Source: Flammeovirgaceae bacterium BBD 1991-12
Lineage (GTDB): Bacteria > Bacteroidota > Bacteroidia > Cytophagales > Cyclobacteriaceae
Direction: 5' to 3'
NCBI GenBank assembly: GCA_001657315.1
Contig: LYSV01000012.1
Location: 56,581-120,580 of the forward strand
DNA: 64,000 bases
A model generated the notes under the pieces. That model was not told the origin of the DNA, did not search any database, and saw nothing but the letters and a program-made list of their open reading frames with translations. Numbering within the stretch: position 1 is the stretch's first letter; each line of letters starts with the position of its first letter. Of this stretch, positions 44,521 to 54,029 are shown one piece after another. A program made the translations under genes and the position numbers.

Positions 44521-44600
44521 ATGTTCACTTTTGAAATGGAGTGTTCACTTCTGAGCAGTTTAACACCAAAAATATCCCTGAAAAAGAAATATGAACACTT
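44521..44600 (+). promoter_or_regulatory. Paired TGTTCACTT activator sites before the permease run
   Basis: TGTTCACTTTTGA (44522-44534) and TGTTCACTTCTGA (44542-44554) are direct repeats, 12 of 13 identical and 20 bp apart. An inverted copy, TGAACACTT, is at 44592-44600. The pair begins 87 bp before the TTGGCAC element, against 90 bp at the adaptor operon. Probable enhancer sites for the NtrC-type regulator. Confidence 0.55.
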
Positions 44601-44607
44601 TTTTGCT

Positions 44608-44624
44608 TTGGCACGTTAGTTGAA
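44608..44624 (+). promoter_or_regulatory. Sigma-54-like promoter before the permease run
   Basis: TTGGCACGTTAGTTGA fits YTGGCACGrnnnTTGC at every fixed position except the last base, where A replaces C. The predicted start is near 44635, which leaves a leader of nearly 290 bases before the permease ATG. Confidence 0.6.
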
Positions 44625-44760
44625 AATTCGTGTGCAAGAGGTGATCTGGCTGTTAAAACCAGAATAGCCGGACTAAAATCAGATATTACGTGTGTCTCAT
44701 AGTATACTTCCGTCATTACCCATCTTCAATTATCAACCAAAATTTTAACTGAGATCAAAA

Positions 44761-44871
44761 ATGAACTATGCCCTTGATTATCAACCACTCTCTGATTACT
44801 CTGCATTGCAAGGTAACGTGGAAAATGTTTACATAAAGGTGCAACCTTTTTTCCGGGGTTGTAGTCATTAA
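44761..44871 (+). CDS. Possible 36-residue small protein
   Basis: ATG to TAA, beginning MNYALDYQPLSDYSAL. It lies inside the leader of the predicted sigma-54 transcript and ends 51 bases before the permease ATG. There is no signal peptide or membrane segment. Nothing but the open frame and the position supports it; an unused frame in a long leader is as likely. Confidence 0.25.
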   Translation: MNYALDYQPLSDYSALQGNVENVYIKVQPFFRGCSH

Positions 44872-44922
44872 TACGAAAGTATAACACCCTACCCTTTTAA
44901 AACTCAAAACAACAACGCGATC

Positions 44923-47294
44923 ATGCTAAAAAACTACCTTAAAATTACTTTCAGAAGCCTTTGGAAAAGTAAGCTCTTTGTACTCATTAACATCTTAGGG
45001 ATGGGCACAGCTATAGGCTGTTGTATCGTTGCGTGGCTCAACTACGATTTCAACACGAATTTCGACAGTACCCAGGATCCTGCCGGACTTTATCGGGTAG
45101 ATATAGTCCGCGAAACACAGGAGGGTGAAAGGCTCTACGGTATGTCACCTCTCCCGCTCGGACCTATTATGGCAGAAAACTTTGGCGAAGTGGAAGCCAC
45201 CATGCGGTACATGCCGAACGGAGGTAATTTTAAGGTGCTGGACGAACTGTATGCTGAAAATTTCACCTTTGTAGACCCCAACTTTTTCGAGGTTTTCAAT
45301 TTCGAATTTATAGCCGGGAACAGAGATGCCCTCAAAGACAAATCCAGTGTGATCATCAGCGAGCAGCTGGCTATCAAGTATTTTGGAGAACAGGAAGCCA
45401 TTGGGCAGACACTTACTCATTTTGCTGATAAAGGTCCGAAGGACTATACCGTGGCTGCCGTGTTCCGGGATATGCCGCTGAACTCAAGCTTTAACTATGT
45501 AAAGACGATCACCAACATAGAAAATTACTTTGATCTTTTTGAAGAGGACAGAAGAGATGACTGGTCCAGGTGGGCAACACTTTTTGTGAGGGTAGATGAC
45601 CCGGGCAGACTGAAGGTGATTGAACAACGTCTCGATGACTATGTAGAGATCCAGAACAAGGCCAGACTGGACTTCAAGATCAAAAGGTATGAGCTGGAAA
45701 GTATCGAAGGTATGGCGCATCGCGCCAGTCAGGAATTGGTCTGGGGGCACTGGCTGAGTCAGGCGCTGCCACCTCCGGCTGTTTTTGTACCTTCAGTCAT
45801 GGCTGTGCTTATATTATTGATCGCCTGTTTTAATTTTACGAATACTTCCATAGCCATCTCCAGTCGCAGGCTGAAGGAAATAGGGCTGAGAAAGGTCATG
45901 GGAGGGCTCCGTACGCAGCTTGTTGTTCAGTTTTTGCTGGAGAATGTGATCCTGTGTTTTATGGCATTGGTAGTAGGGCTTGTTGTCGCGTTCTTTCTTG
46001 TGCCGGCCTACAGCGAAATGTGGCCCTTTCTGGAGCTGACACTCGATTTCTATAAAAACGGCATCTTTTTCATTTTTCTGTTTGTGGTGTTGCTGTTCAC
46101 AGGTCTTCTTGCCGGCAGCTATCCCGCCTTCTATGTAAGCAGCTTTGAACCCGCCAGTATACTTAAGGGTAATCAGAAATTCGGTGGTTCCGGAGGGCTG
46201 ACCCATGTACTACTCACGTTGCAGTTTGGCATATCATTGATTGCCGTTATTCTGGGCGTGGTTTTCTATCAAAATGCAGAATATCAGAACGAACTGGATT
46301 ACGGATTTAATAAGGATGGGGCTATATCGCTTTACATTGATGACGAGGACAACTTCAGGGCATTCAAGAATCGTATTGAAAGCGATCCTGAAATACTCAC
46401 AACAGCCGGTTCGCAGCATCAGATCGACCGGTCGTACCGCAATGATCCCGTAAAGAATGCGGACAAAGAGTATGATGTGGATATTTTTCATGTGGGCGAG
46501 AACTTTCTGGAAACCATGAACTTCACCGTCCTTGAAGGAAGGAGTTTCAAAAAGGATTCTGAAACAGACTTTGCTGAATCGGTACTGGTGTCTGAGGAAA
46601 TGGTAAGGACTTTTGGCTGGGAAGATCCCATCGGACAAAAGATCACGTGGATGGATACCGTTCAGTTGTATACAATAGGGGTAATAAAAAACGCCTATGT
46701 AGAGGGGCTTTGGTCACCACTGGAACCCATGATGCTGCGCTATGTTCCTGAGAAAGACTACAGGTTCCTTACCGTGAAGACTGCGCCGTCAGACCTGGTG
46801 AAGGTCAATGAGTCTCTGGAGGAGCACTGGAAGGAAATGTTTCCGGATAAAATGTATACGGGGGAGTTCCTGGATGATGAAATGAGCGAAGCCGCGCTGG
46901 TCAATAACAAATCAAACTGTTCAGTTTTCTGGGAATAGTGGCCACATTTCTATCAGCGATAGGATTGTTTAGCCTGGTTTCATTGAGCATAGTCAAAAGA
47001 ATGAAGGAGATAGGCGTTCGCAAGGTGCTCGGTGCCTCCATTGGGCATATTATAGTCATTTTAAATACCCGGTTTGCCATTATTTTGCTGATAGCTCTGG
47101 TTATTGGTTCAGTTGCCAGTCATTTTCTGGCCAACGGATTGATGGATTCGATATGGAAGTATCATGTCAGTCCGGGAGTTATAACCTTCGCAGCTTCGGC
47201 ATTTATACTCGTTACAGTCACTTCACTTACCATTGGATTCAAAATATATAATGCCGCCCGTATGAACCCGGTGAGTACGCTTCGTACAGAATGA
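44923..47294 (+). pseudogene. FtsX/MacB-like permease interrupted by a frameshift
   Basis: The first frame (44923-46938) encodes 671 residues of an ordinary permease: MLKNYLKITFRSLW, a MacB periplasmic domain, three helices and the second periplasmic domain. It then leaves frame near VNNKSNCSVFWE. Around 46909-46911 the other frame continues with KLFSFLGIVATFLS and the last FtsX domain (RMKEIGVRKVLGASIG, then NPVSTLRTE) to 47294. The total of 2372 bases is one short of a whole number of codons, so a single deleted base explains it. The regulatory region upstream looks intact. It may be a recent inactivation or a sequencing error; a truncated but functional protein is unlikely because the final helices are lost. 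Confidence 0.8.
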
Positions 47295-47379
47295 CCGGAT
47301 AATTTATCCAATGTCTGTAACATACATGAATATTCTCTAGTCTAACACATAGCATTTTCAAGGTCAAAACCACATCACT

Positions 47380-49785
47380 ATGGTCAAAAATTATTTAAAG
47401 GTAGCCATACGTAACATCTTCAAGCACAGGTTCTTCTCCATCATCAATATTCTGGGGCTTACCATGGGCATAGCGTCATGCCTCTTTGTGACCATGTATG
47501 TGCATGATGAGCTCAATTATGACCACATTCATGAAAAAGGGGAGAGGATGTACCGTATGAATCTCCATGGAAAGCTTGCCGGACAGGAAGTGTACACCAC
47601 CAATACCAGCTTTCCCATGTCAGCAGCACTGGTAGCGGAAATACCGGAAGTGGAAGAGTCAGTAAGGGTCAACGACATGGGCGAGTGGATATTCCGGTAT
47701 GAGGAGAAGGCTTTCAATGAAGAAGGCATTGTTGCCGCTGACTCCAACTTCTTTCAGTTTTTTAGCTTCGAGCTGTTGCAGGGTAACCCGGAAACTGTTC
47801 TTAAAGCGCCAAATAGCATAGTGATCAATGAAGATCTTGCGGAAAAGTACTTTGGGGATGAACCTGCCCTTGACAAGGCGCTTTCCATAGGCAATGACAA
47901 ATCAGAATACGTCGTCACAGGTGTTATGCGTAACGTTCCTGGTAACTCACATTTGAAATTCAATGCCATACTTTCCACCAGCACTTTCGCCTGGATGAAC
48001 AGGGGCAACTGGCTGGGCAATAGCCTGTGGACTTACTATATTCTGCAGGAAGGCTCCACTGCGGATATAGTGGACAAGAAGCTTGAACCCATTATGGAGC
48101 GAAATGTGACACCCGTTCTGAAACAATTCATGGGTAAGTCACTGGAGCAGTTCAGAGAGGAAGGAGGGATCTATGAGTACTACAGCATGCCCATGTACGA
48201 TATACATCTCAAATCCGACCTCCAGGATGAGCCTGAGCCTCCTGGTGATATGGCTTACGTCATCATTCTGGGTGCAATAGGCATCTTCATAATGGTGATC
48301 GCCTGTATCAATTTTATGAACCTGACCACAGCCAAGTCGGCCGGCAGAGCCAAGGAAGTAGGCCTGAGAAAAACGCTGGGCTCACTGAAAAACACATTGG
48401 TCATTCAGTTCCTTACCGAGTCCATGATCTATGCCGTGGTAGCGGCTATTTTGGCGCTGATCGTGGTTTATGTGCTGTTGCCTTACTTCAATATCCTTTC
48501 GGGTAAGTCACTGGTTATTGATGTACTGACCACACCCGGCATTCTGGGTGTTTTTATCGGTCTGGTATTGTTCGTAGGTCTGCTGGCGGGAAGCTATCCG
48601 GCATTCTACCTCACCTCTTTCCGGATCACTGAGGTACTCAAGGGAAGGCTTCGTGCTGGTATGAAAAGCGGAGGCATACGAAGTTTCCTCGTCACTTTCC
48701 AGTTTTGGATATCCATAGTTTTAATGATCTGCACGGCAGTGGTATTTCAGCAGTTACGGTTTGTTCAGAATAAAAACCTGGGTATCGACAAGGAACACAT
48801 TCTTATTGTAGAAGATGCCAGCCGTCTGGAGCAGGACAGGATAGCCTTCAAGAATACCCTGGAGACGAACCCAGCTATTCAGGCGACCAGCTATTCCAAC
48901 AACATGGTGCCTGGGGTGAACAATACCACTATTTTCCGGGCTGTGGGTGACGATCAGGACCATATTATGGCCACGTACTACGGCGATTTTGACCATCTGG
49001 AAACGCTCGGGTTCGAGCTGGAATCCGGACGCTTTTTCTCACGTGATTTTCCCTCCGACTCCGGCGCGGTGGTAGTCAATCAGGCCGCAGTGGATGAAAT
49101 GGGATGGGACAATCCACTGGAAGAGAAAATATGGAATTTTAATGACAGTGTTCCCGTCTCCATGGATGTTATTGGTGTGGTGAAGGACTTTAACTTTGAA
49201 AGCCTGAAGGTAGATGTAAGACCCCTCGTGTTGCAACTGACCCGGAGAGGAAATATTCTGTACGTCCGCTTTTCAGGAGAAAACCCTGACGAGGTGATAG
49301 ACTTTATTGATGAAGAATGGAGGGAGCTGGCTCCCGGTGAGCCGCTACAGTATTCATTCCTTGATGAAGACTATGATGCACTGTTCAGAGCAGAACAGCG
49401 CCTTGGAACTGTGTTCACTGTCTTTACGGTGATCGCGATTTTCATTGCGTGTCTGGGCCTGTTCGGGTTGGCCGCCTTTACTGCGGAGCAAAGGACCAAG
49501 GAAATAGGGGTAAGGAAGGTAATGGGAGCAAGTGTATGGAGCATCACTTCACTTATGTCCAAAGAGTTCACAAAACTGGTGGTCATTGCCTTTGTGCTGG
49601 CGATTTATCCGGCATGGTATTTTATGGATCAGTGGCTCCAGGAATTTGCGAACCGTGTGGAAGTTGGCGTTTGGGTTTTCGCGCTTGCAGGTATGGTGGC
49701 GATCATCATTGCATGGGCTACGGTGAGCTATCAGTCCCTTAAGGCCGCCAGAGTAAATCCGGTCAATTCACTCCGGTATGAGTAG
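47380..49785 (+). CDS. FtsX/MacB-like ABC permease, paralog A
   Basis: An 801-residue orphan permease with the usual layout: MVKNYLKVAIRNIFKHRFFS, helix 1, MacB-type periplasmic domain (about 50-280), three helices (ACINFMNLTTAKSAGRAKEVGLRKTLGS), a second periplasmic part and the C-terminal FtsX domain (FGLAAFTAEQRTKEIGVRKVMGAS, ending NPVNSLRYE). It lies 85 bases after the frameshifted permease, probably in the same transcript. It is closely similar along its whole length to the permease at 51522. No ATPase gene is adjacent; the one at 33841 may serve it. Confidence 0.92.
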   Translation: MVKNYLKVAIRNIFKHRFFSIINILGLTMGIASCLFVTMYVHDELNYDHIHEKGERMYRMNLHGKLAGQEVYTTNTSFPMSAALVAEIPEVEESVRVNDMGEWIFRYEEKAFNEEGIVAADSNFFQFFSFELLQGNPETVLKAPNSIVINEDLAEKYFGDEPALDKALSIGNDKSEYVVTGVMRNVPGNSHLKFNAILSTSTFAWMNRGNWLGNSLWTYYILQEGSTADIVDKKLEPIMERNVTPVLKQFMGKSLEQFREEGGIYEYYSMPMYDIHLKSDLQDEPEPPGDMAYVIILGAIGIFIMVIACINFMNLTTAKSAGRAKEVGLRKTLGSLKNTLVIQFLTESMIYAVVAAILALIVVYVLLPYFNILSGKSLVIDVLTTPGILGVFIGLVLFVGLLAGSYPAFYLTSFRITEVLKGRLRAGMKSGGIRSFLVTFQFWISIVLMICTAVVFQQLRFVQNKNLGIDKEHILIVEDASRLEQDRIAFKNTLETNPAIQATSYSNNMVPGVNNTTIFRAVGDDQDHIMATYYGDFDHLETLGFELESGRFFSRDFPSDSGAVVVNQAAVDEMGWDNPLEEKIWNFNDSVPVSMDVIGVVKDFNFESLKVDVRPLVLQLTRRGNILYVRFSGENPDEVIDFIDEEWRELAPGEPLQYSFLDEDYDALFRAEQRLGTVFTVFTVIAIFIACLGLFGLAAFTAEQRTKEIGVRKVMGASVWSITSLMSKEFTKLVVIAFVLAIYPAWYFMDQWLQEFANRVEVGVWVFALAGMVAIIIAWATVSYQSLKAARVNPVNSLRYE

Positions 49786-49885
49786 AATAACACACTGATG
49801 TTCCTTATGGCGGTCAACAGTGTTGGTCAGTGCCGCCGATTCGAACAGCAGTAAAATCCATAATAAGAGGTTTCATTGCCGGCAG

Positions 49886-49918
49886 AAAAGAGCTGTAAAT
49901 TAATTGCGGCTCTTTTTT
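49886..49918 (+). terminator. Rho-independent terminator
   Basis: AAAAGAGC (49886-49893) pairs with GCTCTTTT (49909-49916), followed by TT, with a 15-base loop that itself contains AATTAATT. It lies about 100 bases after permease A and before the DUF418 gene. Confidence 0.7.
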
Positions 49919-50019
49919 GTAATAAAACCCTCATGTAACTACATTGGTTTTTGTGGACAGTGTCCGGCGGCTCAGCCGGGGGTAATTTTGATATTTTAGT
50001 CTTTTGAAAGGAATTGAAA

Positions 50020-51240
50020 GTGAAAATAAAACCCACCCTTTCAACGAAGAGAGTTATATCACTTGATGTACTACGTGGCTTTGCAGTTCTGGGGATATTA
50101 ATTATTAATATCCAAAGCTTTTCCATGCCTTCAGTTACCTATCTCAATCCTACGGCATGGGGTGATTTCACAGGCGTGAACAAAGTGATATGGAGCCTTG
50201 GTTATGTGTTGGCTGATTCAAAGTTTATGGCAATTTTTTCGATTTTGTTCGGTTGTGGAGTTGTCCTCTTTACAGAACGATTGATGGAGAAAGGTATCAG
50301 GTCATTGAATGTTCATTACAGGCGAACGTTTTGGTTATTGCTTTTTGGGTTGGCACATGCGTATTTGTTTTGGTATGGTGACATTTTGGTTATATATGCC
50401 CTGTGTAGTTTTTGTGTGGTCCTTTTAAGGAAGAAAAGACCATTAACACTTCTGCTATCGGGTATACTCTTATTGTTGGCAGGCTCAACACTCAATTTTT
50501 TATTTGGAACAAGCATACCAAATATGCCTAAGGAGGCTCTTGAAGATCTATTGATCAGTTGGCAATCTACTCCCGAACTTTTGACGAAGGAAATTGAAAT
50601 ATACAGGAGTTCATTTTTTGATCAGGTCCCTTTTCGGGTAAATGAAGCCTTTGGAATGCAAACCATGGTTTTCTTTTATTATTTCTTTTGGAGGGTAAGT
50701 GGCTTAATGTTGATTGGAATGGCCCTGTACAAATGGGGAATATTAACGGCCTTAAAAAGTAGAGCTTTTTACACTCGATTGGTTCTTTTTTGTTTAATTC
50801 CCGGCTATTTGATCGTTGGTTTTGGATTAAAGCAAAATCTGAGCCATGGCTTTAAAATGGAATACTCTTTTTTCCTGGGATCGCTTTACAATTACTGGGG
50901 AAGTGTTTTGGTCAGTGTTGGATATATATCCCTGGTTATGTTGGGTGTTTTGCTGGCCAAAGGTGGATTGATCATTAATAGCTTAAAAGCAGTGGGTCAA
51001 ATGGCATTGACGAATTATCTCATGCAGACAATAATTTGCACTTTTATCTTTTATGGTCATGGATTCGGATTATTTGCCATGGTCGAAAGACCAATGCAGA
51101 TGGTTATCGTTTTTGCTGTTTTTTCAGCTCAAATGATTTATTCTCCAATTTGGTTAAAATACTACAAATACGGGCCTTTCGAATGGATATGGAGAAGTCT
51201 GACTTATTGGAAGCCACAAAGTTTCAAGCTACAAACCTGA
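50020..51240 (+). CDS. DUF418-family multipass membrane protein
   Basis: A 406-residue membrane protein. I use GTG at 50020, which has AAAGGA (50007-50012) seven bases before it; TTG at 50014 is too close to that signal. The family opening RVISLDVLRGFAVLGILIIN is followed by about ten membrane helices and the DUF418 C-terminal domain (MALTNYLMQTIICTFIFYGH). Relatives are poorly characterised acyltransferase-like membrane proteins. The gene is clearly more AT-rich than the two permeases on either side and sits between them, which suggests later insertion. Confidence 0.88.
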   Translation: MKIKPTLSTKRVISLDVLRGFAVLGILIINIQSFSMPSVTYLNPTAWGDFTGVNKVIWSLGYVLADSKFMAIFSILFGCGVVLFTERLMEKGIRSLNVHYRRTFWLLLFGLAHAYLFWYGDILVIYALCSFCVVLLRKKRPLTLLLSGILLLLAGSTLNFLFGTSIPNMPKEALEDLLISWQSTPELLTKEIEIYRSSFFDQVPFRVNEAFGMQTMVFFYYFFWRVSGLMLIGMALYKWGILTALKSRAFYTRLVLFCLIPGYLIVGFGLKQNLSHGFKMEYSFFLGSLYNYWGSVLVSVGYISLVMLGVLLAKGGLIINSLKAVGQMALTNYLMQTIICTFIFYGHGFGLFAMVERPMQMVIVFAVFSAQMIYSPIWLKYYKYGPFEWIWRSLTYWKPQSFKLQT

Positions 51241-51521
51241 CCCTGTACTGTAAGTAATTGATTAATCACACATTATTGTAAACCGGAAATTGGAAATGCC
51301 TGCCCATCCAAGCCTCGGCCCGAACGAGGAGTAACCCATTAACACCTCAACACATTTACACTTCAACACGGCAACACAGTAACACCTAAAAACCAACCAC
51401 TTTAATATCTAATTTCTTAATCCCCCATTTAAAGGGATAAAATTTTCACTCATTAAGGGTTACAATTACAGATTCCGCTCAGACTAACTACAACCATTGT
51501 AGTATCAAATTAACCATAGTC
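51241..51521. other. Intergenic region with A/C-rich short words
   Basis: About 280 bases with no gene. The part from 51340 to 51400 is built from irregular AACAC-type words (AACACCTCAACACATTTACA and similar), a low-complexity pattern also seen before the NlpC/P60 gene. No hairpin, operator or promoter could be supported. Confidence 0.5.
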
Positions 51522-53927
51522 ATGATAAGGAGTTATTTAAAAGTTGCTATTCGTAATGTGCTTAAGTACAAATTCTTCTCCATCATTAATGTCTTCGGAC
51601 TCACCATGGGGATCGCTTCCTGCCTGTTTGTGATGATGTACATCCATGACGAGCTGAACTATGACCGCATACATGAAAAAGGTGAGAGGATGTACCGGAT
51701 GAACATTCATGGTAAATTCTCCGGACAGGAGATCTACGCCACCAGTACATGTCTTCCCATGTCACGTGCTTTGGTGGATGAAATACCTGAAGTGGAAGAG
51801 TCGGTCAGGCTGAGCGATCAGGGGGAGCTGGCCTTCAGGTATGGGGAGAAGGCTTTCAGTGAGGAATACATATTTGCCGCAGACTCCAATTTTTTTGAGT
51901 TTTTTAGTTTTAACCTTCTCAGTGGTAACCCTCATACCGTTCTCAATGCTCCGAACCAAATTGTTATCAGCCAGGATCTGGCATGGAAATATTTTGAAGA
52001 TGAGTCGCCTTTGGACAAGACATTATCTGTTGGTGATGACAGGACAGAATATGTAGTAACGGGAGTTATGGACAACATTCCCGGTAATTCCCACCTGAAA
52101 TTCAATGCAGTACTTTCTTCGGCCAGTTTCCCCTGGATGAATCAGAACAACTGGCTGAGCAATAGTGTCTGGACCTATTATATCCTGCAAAAAGGAGTCA
52201 GTCCTGAAACCATCGACAAAAAACTGGAGCCCATTATGGAGCGGAATGTAACGCCGGTTCTGAAGGAATTTATGGGTAAATCGCTGGCTGAGTTCAGGGA
52301 GGACGGAGGTATTTACGAATACTTCAGCATGGCGGTCTATGATATTCATCTTATGTCGGACCTACCCGATGAGCCTGAGCCACCGGGAGATATGTCATAT
52401 GTGATCATTATGGCGGCCATAGGGCTTTTCATTCTTGTGATCGCGTGTATCAATTTTATGAATCTGACCACTGCGAAATCAGCAGCCCGGACAAAGGAAG
52501 TAGGACTGAGAAAAATGCTGGGTTCCAGGCGGAATACTCTGATGGTCCAGTTTCTGACTGAGGCAATGATGTATGCATTTTTGGCCGCAGCTATGGCAGT
52601 GGCTACCGTATATATCCTGCTCCCCTGGTTCAATCTGCTCTCCGGAAAATCACTATCCCTGGAGATCCTTCAGGACCCTGCCTTACTATTCATATCTGTC
52701 GGGATAGTACTGTTGGTGGGGGTTCTGGCTGGGAGCTATCCGGCATTATACCTTACCTCATTCCAGGTCACCGATACTTTAAAAGGTAAATATGGCTCGC
52801 GTATGAAAAGCGGAAGTATACGAAATCTGCTGGTCACGTTCCAGTTCTGGGTCTCTATTGTATTGATGATATGTACAGCCGTGGTGTTCCAGCAATTACG
52901 GTTTATCCAGAATGTTAACCTGGGTATTGACAAAGAGCATATACTCATGCTGGAGGCGACCAACCGGCTTGACAGGAACAAAGGGCCGTTCAGGAATCAA
53001 CTGCTTACTCACCCCGGTGTGATTGCGGCCAGCTATTCGGACAATATGGTCCCCGGTGTGAACAGCACCAAAATTTTTCGATCCGCCGGTAATGACCAGG
53101 ATCACATTATGGCTACCTACTCGGCTGACGTTGCTCATCTGCAGGCGTTGGGGTTTGAGATGGTGTCGGGTCGTTTTTTTTCAGTAGATTTTCCATCCGA
53201 TTCCGGAGCAGTAGTATTGAATGAAGCTGCAGTAAGGGAGCTGGGGTGGAGTGATCCGCTGGAAGAGAAGCTTTTGCGGTTCAATGATACTGTGCCTGTA
53301 CCCATGGAGGTGATTGGAGTGATGAAAGACTTTAATTTTGAAAGCCTGAAAGTTAAGGTACGGCCTCTTGTGCTTCAGCCCACTATTGAAGGAGATATTC
53401 TTTATGTCCGTTTTTCAGGTGAAAGTCCGCAAAACATCATAGACGTTGCCAGTGAGCAATGGAAGACATTCATTCCGGGGGAACCATTTCAATATTCTTT
53501 TCTGGATGAGGATTTTGATGCACTGTTCCGCGCAGAACGGCGCCTGGGAAGGGTATTTACCGTTTTCACTATAATAGCGATTTTTGTAGCCTGCCTTGGG
53601 CTGTTTGGTCTTGCAGCCTTTGTTGCCGAACAAAAAACCAAGGAGATAGGGGTGAGAAAGGTGATGGGAGCGAGTGTCTGGGGTATCACCACCCGCATGT
53701 CAAAAGAGTTTGCCAGGCTGGTGATGCTTGCTTTTGTACTTGCTGTGTATCCGGCTTATTACTTCATGGACCGGTGGCTTGAAGAGTTTGCAAACCGTGT
53801 AGAGCTAAGCATTTGGGTTTTTGTTCTTACAGGTATAGTGGCCATTGTCATTGCGGGTGTAACAGTCAGCTATCAGTCGTTGAAGGCGGCAAGGGTCAAT
53901 CCGGTCAATTCGTTGAGGTATGAGTGA
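51522..53927 (+). CDS. FtsX/MacB-like ABC permease, paralog B
   Basis: An 801-residue protein with the same length and domain plan as the permease at 47380. Long stretches are nearly the same in both, for example HDELNYDRIHEKGERMYRMN and the end AARVNPVNSLRYE. The periplasmic domain differs most, as expected if it determines the substrate. It has its own leader and is followed by the interleaved inverted repeats at 53929-53998. The ATPase partner is not adjacent. Confidence 0.92.
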   Translation: MIRSYLKVAIRNVLKYKFFSIINVFGLTMGIASCLFVMMYIHDELNYDRIHEKGERMYRMNIHGKFSGQEIYATSTCLPMSRALVDEIPEVEESVRLSDQGELAFRYGEKAFSEEYIFAADSNFFEFFSFNLLSGNPHTVLNAPNQIVISQDLAWKYFEDESPLDKTLSVGDDRTEYVVTGVMDNIPGNSHLKFNAVLSSASFPWMNQNNWLSNSVWTYYILQKGVSPETIDKKLEPIMERNVTPVLKEFMGKSLAEFREDGGIYEYFSMAVYDIHLMSDLPDEPEPPGDMSYVIIMAAIGLFILVIACINFMNLTTAKSAARTKEVGLRKMLGSRRNTLMVQFLTEAMMYAFLAAAMAVATVYILLPWFNLLSGKSLSLEILQDPALLFISVGIVLLVGVLAGSYPALYLTSFQVTDTLKGKYGSRMKSGSIRNLLVTFQFWVSIVLMICTAVVFQQLRFIQNVNLGIDKEHILMLEATNRLDRNKGPFRNQLLTHPGVIAASYSDNMVPGVNSTKIFRSAGNDQDHIMATYSADVAHLQALGFEMVSGRFFSVDFPSDSGAVVLNEAAVRELGWSDPLEEKLLRFNDTVPVPMEVIGVMKDFNFESLKVKVRPLVLQPTIEGDILYVRFSGESPQNIIDVASEQWKTFIPGEPFQYSFLDEDFDALFRAERRLGRVFTVFTIIAIFVACLGLFGLAAFVAEQKTKEIGVRKVMGASVWGITTRMSKEFARLVMLAFVLAVYPAYYFMDRWLEEFANRVELSIWVFVLTGIVAIVIAGVTVSYQSLKAARVNPVNSLRYE

Positions 53928-53928
53928 G

Positions 53929-53998
53929 GTTTAATGTTAGCAGTTCAAAGTTTAATGTTCAACGTCGAACTTTGAACTGCGAACGTTGAACATTTAAA
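53929..53998. repeat. Interleaved inverted repeats
   Basis: GCAGTTCAAAGTT (53940-53952) is the perfect reverse complement of AACTTTGAACTGC (53968-53980). Between them TTTAATGTTCAACG (53951-53964) pairs with CGTTGAACATTTAAA (53984-53998) with one extra base. The arms run A-B-A'-B', so only one stem, or a pseudoknot, can form. A TTTAATGTT word is also repeated directly (53930 and 53951). It may end the permease transcript or be a dispersed element. Confidence 0.6.
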
Positions 53999-54012
53999 CG
54001 TCTAACTTCCCT

Positions 54013-54020
54013 TACCTTTG
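54013..54020 (+). promoter_or_regulatory. Possible -7 box of the EamA gene
   Basis: TACCTTTG matches the Bacteroidota primary sigma factor -7 consensus TAnnTTTG and stands ten bases before the ATG at 54030. No good -33 TTTG lies at the usual distance; TTGA at 53986 is slightly too far. If used, the leader is very short. Confidence 0.4.
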
Positions 54021-54029
54021 CCGCTTGTT

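Larger units (their letters stand above)
44424..44922. other. Long regulatory intergenic region before the permease run
   Basis: About 500 bases. It holds direct TGTTCACTT repeats (44521-44554), an inverted copy (44592-44600), a sigma-54-like promoter (44608-44624) and a possible short open frame (44761-44871). The rest shows nothing I can name. Confidence 0.6.

Noticed and set aside
51340..51400. Repeated AACAC words that might be a CRISPR array
   Set aside because: The words are short and unequal in length and spacing, there are no spacers of constant size and no cas genes.
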